DNA of 6,357 bases from Chloroflexota bacterium (lineage in GTDB: Bacteria; Chloroflexota; Anaerolineae; UBA1429), in contig JAAZBQ010000043.1 in assembly GCA_012513725.1 (NCBI GenBank), positions 1-6,357 of the forward strand, in the 5' to 3' direction. Both the position numbers and the translations under genes were made by a program. The notes below the pieces were generated by a model, which saw only the letters and a program-made list of their open reading frames with translations, searched no databases and had not been told where the DNA came from. The first letter of the stretch is position 1. Every line of letters starts with the position of its first letter. Shown here in pieces: positions 1-5,493 of the stretch.

Positions 1-290
1 AGCACGTGGCGCCCGTCTCGGCAGAGCAGGGCGTGGGAATCGAGGATCTCCTCGGGATGGTGGAGACCGTCCTATCGGACCAGATGGTGGAAGCGGACGT
101 CGTGATGCCCTACGGCAACGGCGAACTGCTGAACCTGTGGCACAAGCAGGGCATCGTCGAGGAGGAATCGTACACCGAGGAGGGGGTACACGTCCGCGGG
201 CGCATCCCCAAGTGGCTGCTCGGGCCCCTGGGCGAGGAGTCGCCGGGCGAGGAGTCGCCGGGCGAGGAGACGCTGGACGAGGGCGAGTAG
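1..290 (+). CDS. hflX: GTPase HflX, C-terminal end (5' partial)
   Basis: This is the 3' end of a gene that begins left of the window; it is read from base 3 and ends at TAG 288-290. HflX is a ribosome-associated GTPase that binds the 50S subunit and can split stalled or stress-inactivated ribosomes. The visible part opens with the G5-type motif PVSAEQGVGIEDLL. It continues with the C-terminal HflX pattern: a short helix (LLGMVETVLSD), then VEADVVMPYGNGELLNLWH, then GIVEEESYTEEGVHVRGRIP, which closely matches the usual 'vd..iPY..g.l...h..g.v..e.Y.e.G...rg..P' ending. After the normal end (about WLLGPLG) the protein carries an extra acidic tail, GEESPGEESPGEETLDEGE, encoded by a DNA tandem repeat. 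The GTP-binding motifs G1-G4 lie outside the window. The family call is firm; the stress role is family knowledge. Confidence 0.9.
   Translation, partial: HVAPVSAEQGVGIEDLLGMVETVLSDQMVEADVVMPYGNGELLNLWHKQGIVEEESYTEEGVHVRGRIPKWLLGPLGEESPGEESPGEETLDEGE
231..272 (+). repeat. 15-bp tandem repeat encoding the HflX acidic tail
   Basis: The unit GGCGAGGAGTCGCCG occurs twice exactly (231-245 and 246-260). A third, partial copy starts at 261 (GGCGAGGAG, then ACG). Because the period is a multiple of three, it encodes GEESP-GEESP-GEET in frame, so copy-number change would lengthen or shorten the tail without a frameshift. The repeat is seen directly; any functional role is unknown. Confidence 0.9.
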
Positions 291-313
291 CGCGGATCGA
301 GCGGGCGCCGGAA

Positions 314-367
314 GGGATATCCCCACAGGGCACTTGGGATATTTGGGATTCCATTTGGGATATCCCC
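314..367. repeat. Palindrome pair with iterated GGGAT words in a convergent intergenic gap
   Basis: The 11-mer GGGATATCCCC occurs identically at 314-324 and 357-367. Its first ten bases form a perfect palindrome. Between and overlapping these lie further GGGAT words at 336-340 and 345-349, several preceded by TTT or TT. The patch is clearly richer in A/T than the surrounding DNA. The two palindromes can pair with each other as a 10-bp stem around a loop of about 33 nt on either strand. It lies between the hflX stop and the stop of the facing gene, so a bidirectional terminator or processing structure is possible. There is no T-tract, and a protein-binding site is equally possible. The repeat is certain; the function is not. 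Confidence 0.75.
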
Positions 368-378
368 GGCCCCCCGCC

Positions 379-1755
379 TCACTTGCGGACGTAGAACGTT
401 CCGCGCTTGTTTCCGATCTTGAGCAGTAGCCCCTTCTCCACCATATCGCGCAGGTCGAGCCGGAGCGTCTCGCTGCTGACGTCGGAGCACAGGTGCTGGT
501 ACTGGCGGTTGGTGATGCGCCCATGGTCGCCGAGGAAGCGCAGGGCCATGATCTGGCGCTCGTTCAAGAGTCCCTCGTACTCAGCCTCCAGGTCATCCAC
601 CGTGTTGCTGAGCACCACGGCGAACGAGCGCCCCGCGTCGCGGAACTCGGGCTCGGGGTGGTGCTCGCGCCGCATCGCCTCGTAGATGATGTCCACCCCC
701 TGGCCCAACTCCTCGATATAGCCCCAGTGGTACAGGCCGCGGACCAGGCGGGGGTTTCGCGAATAGTGCTCGTCGAGGATGTTGTCCAGGGTGATGTGCC
801 CGGGAAGGCCCCCGGGCGAAACGATCTCCAGGCGGTCGTCGAACAGGCGGATCTCGATCCGCTGCCCGCTGATGGCATAGTCCCGGTGACAGACGGCGTT
901 CACCACCGCCTCGCGCACGGCTTCCAGGGGATAGGCGTAGCGCTCCCGGCGCTCGAGGCCGTCCACCACGGGCTGGTGGTCGATCTCCTCAAAGAGCGCC
1001 GCCCAGGCGCCCTCAACGATCCGCGCTGCGGGGCCGGCGATCTCGGTGCGCCGGGCATAGCGCTCGGCGCCGACGGCGGCCTCGCGCAGGCTGGTGCCCC
1101 GAAAGCGCACCAGCACGACGCCCACCTGGGGGAAGAACTGCTCGGGACGCCGGCCAAAGAGGAGGATGCCGACTGCGGTGGGCTGGCCGCTCGCGTCGGT
1201 GGCGCCCGCATCGCGTAGGAGCTCGGCCTGGGTAAAGGCCTCGCCCCGGGGGCCGCGGGCCACCCGGTTGCGCTGGTACTCGGCGATGATCTCGGGATCG
1301 AGATCATCCAGAGTGGCGCCGGGCACCGACTGCTCCTCAAAGCTCACCGCGGCGGGACGCTCGGCGGCTGGCAGCACCTGGTCGGGATGGAGCCGCACGT
1401 TGAGCGTGCCCGAGCGCACGTACACTGCGCCGGAGGCCGTGCGTAGGACGTTGGGCGCCGGCTTGACGGTGACGGCCACCACCTGGTCACCGCTGGCGTC
1501 CTCGACGGTCCACTCGGGGAGATCCATCGGCCGGAAAGGGGGAGCGCAAAGACCTAACGCCCGAACAAAGAGAGGCTCCAGGTCATCGGAGGAAGCGCCG
1601 GAGGAGTGGCCATCGGCGTCCAGGCCGAGGATGATCGTGCCCCCCGTGCTGTTGCTGAACGCGACGATCTGCTCGGCCAGCGCCTCGACGCTGGGCTCGG
1701 GCAGAAACTCGAGCATCGCGCCCCGACCGCGCAAGAGGTAGGTACGAATGGCCAT
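379..1755 (-). CDS. AlbA_2 (Schlafen-type) / HATPase_c_4 / winged-helix ATP-binding protein
   Basis: This 458-residue protein belongs to the bacterial 'ATP-binding / RecG-like C-terminal' family, often annotated as putative transcriptional regulators; exact function is not established. Residues ~10-128 resemble an AlbA_2 domain, with VAFSNSTGGTIILGLDADG (31-49) and the closing VYVRSGTLNVRL (111-122); the family's Glu-Phe-Lys site reads EFL (16-18) here. Residues ~190-385 form the HATPase_c_4-type region, with EAVREAVVNAVCHRDY (278-293), SPGGLP (313-318), RNPRLVRG (333-340) and EELGQGVDII (348-357). Residues ~395-458 look like a winged helix (NERQIMALRFLGDHGRITN). The ATG at 1755 was chosen because GGAGG lies 4 nt upstream (1760-1764) and the conserved region starts just after. 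An open extension to 1851 would run into the upstream gene. It is last of three leftward genes, 59 bp after the membrane protein gene. A sensor/regulator or defence-linked role is inference. Confidence 0.85.
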   Translation of the reverse strand: MAIRTYLLRGRGAMLEFLPEPSVEALAEQIVAFSNSTGGTIILGLDADGHSSGASSDDLEPLFVRALGLCAPPFRPMDLPEWTVEDASGDQVVAVTVKPAPNVLRTASGAVYVRSGTLNVRLHPDQVLPAAERPAAVSFEEQSVPGATLDDLDPEIIAEYQRNRVARGPRGEAFTQAELLRDAGATDASGQPTAVGILLFGRRPEQFFPQVGVVLVRFRGTSLREAAVGAERYARRTEIAGPAARIVEGAWAALFEEIDHQPVVDGLERRERYAYPLEAVREAVVNAVCHRDYAISGQRIEIRLFDDRLEIVSPGGLPGHITLDNILDEHYSRNPRLVRGLYHWGYIEELGQGVDIIYEAMRREHHPEPEFRDAGRSFAVVLSNTVDDLEAEYEGLLNERQIMALRFLGDHGRITNRQYQHLCSDVSSETLRLDLRDMVEKGLLLKIGNKRGTFYVRK

Positions 1756-1814
1756 GTCGCCTCCGACGGGTGGATGCGGGCAGAAGGGTGTTGGCCGGCG
1801 ACCGACGGGCGGCC

Positions 1815-2279
1815 CTACAGCACGATGGCGAACGGGTAGCGCACGTGCCACTCGCTGCCCTGCCGGCGCACCTCCAGGAGGAGCCGGCTGCCGGACGAGG
1901 CGCCCCCCACCTCCGCCCCAACCTCCACGGCATAGTACCGCGTGTCGCCGTCCTCGGCGAGTCGGGTGGTCTTGAGGACCCGGAGGGCCAGCGGAGCGTC
2001 GCCGGTCAGCGCACGTAGTTGGCGCTGGAACTCCGCCTCGGTCACCCGCCGACCATAGATATCGGTCAGGGACTCTTTGGCGGTCAGCCGATAGACCTCG
2101 TCATAGTCTTCGATCGCCAGGGCGGCAAAATAGTCGTGGATGGCCCGTTCGGAGGAAAAGCCCATCTTGTTGCCGTAGAAATCCATCAGTTGGCGGACGC
2201 CAACGTACAAAAAGCCGACCAGCACCAGCACCGCGATGACGCGGAACCCAATGGTGATGCGCCTGATGGTGTCGGACAT
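1815..2279 (-). CDS. Small single-pass membrane protein, function unknown
   Basis: The 154-residue product has a short basic N-terminus (SDTIRRITIGFR), one hydrophobic helix at about residues 12-28 (FRVIAVLVLVGFLYVGV), and a soluble domain of about 120 residues. It looks like an N-anchored protein with the domain outside the membrane. The soluble part reads AIHDYFAALAIEDYDEVYRLT (46-66), then alternating strand-like segments (RYYAVEVGAEV, SRLLLEVRRQGSEWHVRYPF). A helix followed by strands ending in 'W.V' is typical of NTF2-like or DUF4878-type folds, but I cannot assign a named family. The start at 2279 is 26 bp after the upstream gene's stop, with a weak GAGG (2291-2294) 11 nt away. It probably shares a transcript with the genes on each side. 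The gene is credible; the function is not known. Confidence 0.75.
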   Translation of the reverse strand: MSDTIRRITIGFRVIAVLVLVGFLYVGVRQLMDFYGNKMGFSSERAIHDYFAALAIEDYDEVYRLTAKESLTDIYGRRVTEAEFQRQLRALTGDAPLALRVLKTTRLAEDGDTRYYAVEVGAEVGGASSGSRLLLEVRRQGSEWHVRYPFAIVL

Positions 2280-2305
2280 GTGGGCGTGTACCTCGTCATG
2301 AACGC

Positions 2306-3253
2306 TTATGTGGAGACTGACCCCGGCCCTCGGCCCTCGCGGCCGATGAGCCCGGGATAGACGCGCAGGTTAGCGAGCCGGGCGCGCAGCGCCGGCACGT
2401 CCAGCCGGCCCTCCTCGGAAAGCACAAAGGATACCAGCTCCAGGGGGGCGAGCTCATAGTACGGGTTGCGCACCACCACGCTGCGAGCAGGCGGCATGAT
2501 CTCCTCGGGCTCCCCGGCGCGGAACTCTGGCGGTAGGGCATAATCCCCCGGGAGGAACCGGTTCGAGGTGCTGAGGACGATCCGCGGGATGTCCCGCTCG
2601 GCCGCCGCGCGGAGCAGGGCCGCGGTGCCGATCTTGTTCACCACGCCCGCCATCGCGATGCTATCCGCGCCGATGACCAGGGCCGAGGCCTGGGGCAGCC
2701 AGCCAAAGAGGGCCATGTCGACGCCCAGCGTCACCCGCACGCCGGCCGCGCCGAGTTCGTAGGCCAGCACCTGGCCCTCGAGCCCGGGCCTGGCTTCGCT
2801 ACACAGGACCTCGAACTGCCGGCGGCGCTCGTTCACCGCCAGGAGCGCCTCACGGACGTCTTCGCTGCGCGAGTAGGTCATGATCACGGGGTAGCGTCCC
2901 AGCCACTGGCGGGCCTTGCCCGTCAGCGCCTCGAGGTCTGCCTGCGAGGCCTGGTAGCGCCCGTCGAGATAGGTCAGCGCGCCGAGTCGCATGGCTTCGG
3001 CGGTGGATAGGTCTCCCACGGCCCACAGGAGGTCGCTCACCAGGCGAAAGATGCCGGCCATGGTGGGCTGTGCGGCGATGATCTGGCGCCCCAGGTTCAT
3101 CAGCATGCGGCGGTAGGCGTCGGGTTCGGCGGGCACCGAGTCGCCGACGGCGCCCTGTAGGATGCCCGTGGCGCGCAGCTCCAGGTCTGCAGAGCCAGAG
3201 CGCGTATCGCGCCGCAACTCGTTCAGGTCCGCCTGCCAACCCCTGCGTGCCAC
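2306..3253 (-). CDS. eIF-2B/MtnA-family (translation initiation factor 2B-related) protein
   Basis: The product is 315 residues, close to the usual length for this sugar-phosphate-isomerase-like superfamily. It has a helical N-terminal part (1-115) and a Rossmann-like C-terminal part: PVIMTYSRSEDVREAL (122-137), VLCSEARPGLEGQVLAYEL (149-167), GVRVTLGVDMALFGWLPQAS (171-190) and VIGADSIAMAGVVNKIGT (193-210). It ends with RNPYYELAPLELV (262-274). GAD...NKIGT is the family hallmark and keeps the Asp (D197) that is catalytic in MtnA and ribose-1,5-bisphosphate isomerase. Their catalytic Cys in THC-type motifs is Ser here (TYS, 126-128), as in eIF2B regulatory subunits. Isomerase activity is therefore doubtful and I give no gene symbol. 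The start is GTG at 3253, set by GGAGGTGAT 5 nt upstream; the nearby ATG at 3260 is out of frame. It is the first gene of the leftward unit, with its own promoter. Confidence 0.85.
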   Translation of the reverse strand: MARRGWQADLNELRRDTRSGSADLELRATGILQGAVGDSVPAEPDAYRRMLMNLGRQIIAAQPTMAGIFRLVSDLLWAVGDLSTAEAMRLGALTYLDGRYQASQADLEALTGKARQWLGRYPVIMTYSRSEDVREALLAVNERRRQFEVLCSEARPGLEGQVLAYELGAAGVRVTLGVDMALFGWLPQASALVIGADSIAMAGVVNKIGTAALLRAAAERDIPRIVLSTSNRFLPGDYALPPEFRAGEPEEIMPPARSVVVRNPYYELAPLELVSFVLSEEGRLDVPALRARLANLRVYPGLIGREGRGPGSVST

Positions 3254-3258
3254 GTTTC

Positions 3259-3267
3259 ATCACCTCC
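3259..3267 (-). promoter_or_regulatory. Strong Shine-Dalgarno site fixing a GTG start
   Basis: Read leftwards this is GGAGGTGAT, fully complementary to the canonical 16S rRNA 3' end, with 5 nt (GAAAC) before GTG at 3253. It decides in favour of the GTG start, because the ATG embedded at 3260 opens a different frame. Confidence 0.85.
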
Positions 3268-3288
3268 CATGCGCCGCACTTACGGGGC

Positions 3289-3317
3289 ATTATACGGAAG
3301 GGGGCCCGGCGCGCCAA
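3289..3317 (-). promoter_or_regulatory. Sigma70-type promoter for the leftward three-gene unit
   Basis: On the minus strand a perfect TATAAT (3289-3294) is preceded by a 17-nt spacer and TTGGCG (3312-3317, four of six matches to TTGACA). The expected start of transcription is near 3282, giving a leader of about 28 nt before the GTG at 3253. It fits the position upstream of the eIF-2B-family gene and probably serves all three leftward genes. Confidence 0.75.
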
Positions 3318-3339
3318 CCGCCGCCGCCCGGGCGTGACC

Positions 3340-3368
3340 GCGACCTTCTGACGGCTGGGGCGTATAGT
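3340..3368 (+). promoter_or_regulatory. Probable promoter for the zinc-ribbon gene
   Basis: TATAGT (3363-3368) is one base from consensus. At a 17-nt spacing the -35 position holds GCGACC (3340-3345), which matches only GAC of TTGACA. The start of transcription would be near 3375, about 60 nt before the ATG at 3434. The -10 is convincing and the -35 is weak, so an activator or a weak promoter is possible. Confidence 0.5.
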
Positions 3369-3433
3369 AAGCGCACGTCAACGAGCGCCATAGCGCGCAC
3401 GCCGGCAGCGGCGGGCGCAGAGGGGATGTACGG

Positions 3434-3976
3434 ATGGACGATCTGCTCAAGGCCGTTACCTCGCGCGCGGAGGGGATGCTCCGTGACCTGAACCGGCCGG
3501 GCGGGCTCAAGGCCACGATCCAGAGCCTGCGCCAAAAGATGGCCGAGGCCGACCAGCGGCGGGCCATCAGCCGCGCCCGGGCCGAGCTCAAGCGGCTGGA
3601 CCAGCAACTGGACGAGACGATCACGGCCGTCGGTGTGCAGGCGGTGGCGCTCCACGAGGCCGGCCGGCTGAACTCCCAGGAGCTGACCCCGCTGTGCCAG
3701 CACGTCGCGGACCTCAAGACCGCGCTGGCGGAGCAAAAAGAGGAGCTGGCTGCCCTCGAGGAGATGCTGGCCGCGCGCCACGAGCGGGAAACCGAGCGCT
3801 GCTCATCCTGCGGGAGCCCGCTGCCAGAGGAGGGCACCTACTGCGCCCACTGTGGCGCGCCGATCCCCTCGCGGGTCGCGGCCGAGGCCCCCGCCCAGCA
3901 CTGCGTGCACTGTGGCAGTCCGCTGCGCCCGGGCTCGCGGTTCTGCCCCAAGTGCGGCCGGCCGGTCGCGGGCTGA
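3434..3976 (+). CDS. Coiled-coil protein with two C-terminal zinc ribbons
   Basis: The 180-residue product has no signal peptide or membrane helix and should be cytosolic. Residues ~24-115 are charged and heptad-like, consistent with two coiled-coil helices (about 25-65 and 85-115) separated by VQAVALHEAGRLNSQELTP. The C-terminus holds two zinc ribbons of the short 'zinc_ribbon_2' type. The first uses C123/C126 and C137/C140 (CSSC, CAHC); the second uses C157/C160 and C171/C174 (CVHC, CPKC). All eight ligands are present, so both should bind zinc. The start ATG has GAGGGG (3420-3425) 8 nt upstream. The gene stands alone, divergent from the eIF-2B-family gene and followed by a new promoter. 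Such proteins are common hypothetical proteins in GC-rich bacteria; a scaffold or nucleic-acid/protein-binding role is a guess. Confidence 0.85.
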   Translation: MDDLLKAVTSRAEGMLRDLNRPGGLKATIQSLRQKMAEADQRRAISRARAELKRLDQQLDETITAVGVQAVALHEAGRLNSQELTPLCQHVADLKTALAEQKEELAALEEMLAARHERETERCSSCGSPLPEEGTYCAHCGAPIPSRVAAEAPAQHCVHCGSPLRPGSRFCPKCGRPVAG

Positions 3977-3980
3977 CCGT

Positions 3981-4003
3981 GGCCAGCCCGCTGCGGCTGG
4001 GCC
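3981..4003 (+). terminator. Weak terminator-like hairpin after the zinc-ribbon gene
   Basis: GGCCAGCC (3981-3988) can pair with GGCTGGGCC (3995-4003) with one bulged base and a 6-nt loop. It starts 4 bases after the zinc-ribbon stop and ends just before the next promoter. No T-run follows, so it is not a standard intrinsic terminator and in this GC-rich DNA it could be chance. Confidence 0.3.
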
Positions 4004-4004
4004 G

Positions 4005-4033
4005 TTGACGCCTCCTGGCGCCCCGCCTATACT
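4005..4033 (+). promoter_or_regulatory. Sigma70-type promoter for the resB-like / udk unit
   Basis: TTGACG (4005-4010) and TATACT (4028-4033) are each one base from consensus and lie at the ideal 17-nt spacing, the best promoter match on the plus strand. Transcription should start near 4040, giving a leader of about 79 nt before the ATG at 4119. A 7-bp inverted repeat lies at the predicted transcript start. Confidence 0.8.
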
Positions 4034-4038
4034 GAGCC

Positions 4039-4068
4039 CACCAGCCCCATCCACCCGGCGCGCTGGTG
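4039..4068 (+). repeat. Inverted repeat at the 5' end of the resB-like leader
   Basis: CACCAGC (4039-4045) and GCTGGTG (4062-4068) are perfect inverted copies separated by 16 nt. They fall at the predicted transcription start and could form a 5'-end hairpin in the mRNA or an operator overlapping the start site. The pairing is seen; both roles are inference. Confidence 0.45.
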
Positions 4069-4118
4069 ATTCATCCGCGCTTTCGACCCTCCGACGCGAC
4101 ACTTCAGGGGGCGGACCC

Positions 4119-5492
4119 ATGGACAGCGCCTCTCCCCAGCCCGACCACTGGCCCGACCGCGCAGGTCGGCTGGGTGCTGGCGCGTGGCGGTGGCTCGAGT
4201 CGCCCCTCGTGCTCCGCACCATCCTGGCCCTGCTGCTGGCCCTGGCGCTCCTGGCCGGCGTGTTCCCGCAGACCGAGCCCCAGGCGGGGATGGATGAGGC
4301 CCGCTGGCGGCTGGAGGCCCGCGCCCGCTGGGGCCGGGCGTTCGACATCGCCGAGACCATCGGGGCCCTGGACGTCTACGATTCGGCGCCTTTTCGCCTG
4401 CTCCTGGCCGCCCTGGGGCTCGTATCCCTCGTCCGGCTGACGAGCCTGTGGGCGCCGCGCTGGTCGCTCCCCCCGCGACGGGGCCTCGTCGCCCGCTCGG
4501 CCGCGCGCTCTGGGGGGGAGGGCGAGGCGCGCCGGCCGGAGGACGCCGTCCGGGCCGAGGGCCTGCACCTCACGCCCCTCGGGGCGCGGGACGGCCTGCG
4601 CTTCGCCGCCATCACCGACACCCCCTCGCGCCACGCCCTCGCCGGGCTGCTGTTCCTGGGCGTGGTGCTCCTGCTCGTGGCAGGGTTCGTCGGGGGCCGG
4701 TGGTCGTGGGAGGGGGCGTCCGTGGCCCTGGCCCTCGGCGAGGAGACCGTGCTGGAACCCGCGACGGACCTCCGTGCGCGCCTCGATCTACTGGAGGTGC
4801 GCGGGTCGGGCGCGCCGACGCAGCGGCTCGTCGCCGACCTCTCGCTGCGCCAGGACGGCGCAGGAACCGACGCGGCGCAGACCACCGCACGTGTGGGCAT
4901 CGGACAGCCGGCGACCGTGGGCGGCCTGCGGCTCTACATGGTGGGGCAGGGACCCGTGGTGCGCGTAGAGGCAGAGGCCGCCGGGGGAGAGCGCCTGCGG
5001 CTCACCTGGCTGGGCGGCCCCGCGACCACCGCGGAAACGGTGCGGGTGCGCTTTGCTGCGGTGGAGCACGAGCAGATCGTGGCGCTGACGGGCGCCGACC
5101 GCCTCCTGGAGATGGTGTACTATTCCTCGCTGCCGGGGGAAGGCATCGACGAACCGGTAGTGCACGCCGTGCTCCGCGATGCCTCCGGAGGAGAGATACT
5201 GGCCGAGGAGTTCCTCACGTCCGATGGGGTCCTGGACGATGGCCGGGTGCAGGTGCGGCTGGCCGCTGAGTACTTTGTGCGGGTGCGCGCCGAACGGGAG
5301 CCCGAGTTGCCCCTGGCCGTGCTGGGCGGGCTGGCGCTCTTGGCCGGCGGCGTGGGGCAGGCCCTGTGGCCGCCCCGCCGCGGGTGGCTGGTGACCGCAG
5401 AGGACGGCGAGAGCGCCCGCCACCTGCTGCTGGCGCCCGAACGGGAATGGGCCGAGCGGCTGTGGCGCGGCCTGGCCGGGGAGCACGAGTAA
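4119..5492 (+). CDS. ResB/Ccs1-like cytochrome c biogenesis membrane protein
   Basis: ResB is one half of the System II machinery that moves haem to apocytochrome c on the outer side of the membrane, working with CcsA/ResC. This 457-residue product has the family layout. TM1 is about 29-48 and ends in a 'FPQ' (49-51) like the usual GT.IPQ. TM2 is about 90-108, preceded by LDVYDSAPF (84-92), matching 'l...y.S..F'. TM3 is about 171-190 with the expected His (H172 in SRHALAGLLFLG). A beta-rich outer domain of about 205 residues follows, then TM4 at about 396-415. An open extension to 3852 overlaps the previous gene and the promoter; ATG 4119 is chosen for its AGGGGG site 7 nt upstream. No ResA, CcdA or c-type cytochrome is visible. 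The family call is good, but the downstream partner lacks WWD, so a true cytochrome c role is unproven. Confidence 0.8.
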   Translation: MDSASPQPDHWPDRAGRLGAGAWRWLESPLVLRTILALLLALALLAGVFPQTEPQAGMDEARWRLEARARWGRAFDIAETIGALDVYDSAPFRLLLAALGLVSLVRLTSLWAPRWSLPPRRGLVARSAARSGGEGEARRPEDAVRAEGLHLTPLGARDGLRFAAITDTPSRHALAGLLFLGVVLLLVAGFVGGRWSWEGASVALALGEETVLEPATDLRARLDLLEVRGSGAPTQRLVADLSLRQDGAGTDAAQTTARVGIGQPATVGGLRLYMVGQGPVVRVEAEAAGGERLRLTWLGGPATTAETVRVRFAAVEHEQIVALTGADRLLEMVYYSSLPGEGIDEPVVHAVLRDASGGEILAEEFLTSDGVLDDGRVQVRLAAEYFVRVRAEREPELPLAVLGGLALLAGGVGQALWPPRRGWLVTAEDGESARHLLLAPEREWAERLWRGLAGEHE

Positions 5493-5493
5493 A

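Noticed and set aside
314..367. CRISPR-like array from the repeated GGGAT words
   Set aside because: The repeats are only 5-11 bases and the spacings (22, 9 and 12) are irregular and too short for repeat-spacer units.
291..378. Standard intrinsic terminator for either convergent gene
   Set aside because: Stems can be drawn, but no T-run follows on either strand; it is kept only as a repeat of unknown role.
493..1218. Plus-strand open frame (241 codons) opposite the AlbA_2/HATPase gene
   Set aside because: The other strand encodes clear HATPase and AlbA_2 motifs. This frame shows no family pattern and has no ribosome site.
1763..1809. CCGACGGG repeated at 1763-1770 and 1802-1809 in the gap before the AlbA_2/HATPase gene
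   Set aside because: Two 8-mers in GC-rich DNA, not symmetric and with no promoter elements beside them; too weak to call an operator.
1756..1851. N-terminal extension of the AlbA_2/HATPase protein by 32 codons
   Set aside because: It would overlap the end of the upstream gene. The added residues are Pro/Arg-rich and unlike the family, and a GGAGG site sits just before ATG 1755.
3400..3413. Small hairpin (CGCCG, 4-nt loop, CGGCG) just before the zinc-ribbon ribosome site
   Set aside because: Five-base GC stems are expected by chance at this base composition, and nothing else supports a regulatory role.
3852..4118. N-terminal extension of the ResB-like protein by 89 codons
   Set aside because: It would overlap the zinc-ribbon gene out of frame and include the TTGACG/TATACT promoter. 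ATG 4119 has its own ribosome site and starts just before TM1.
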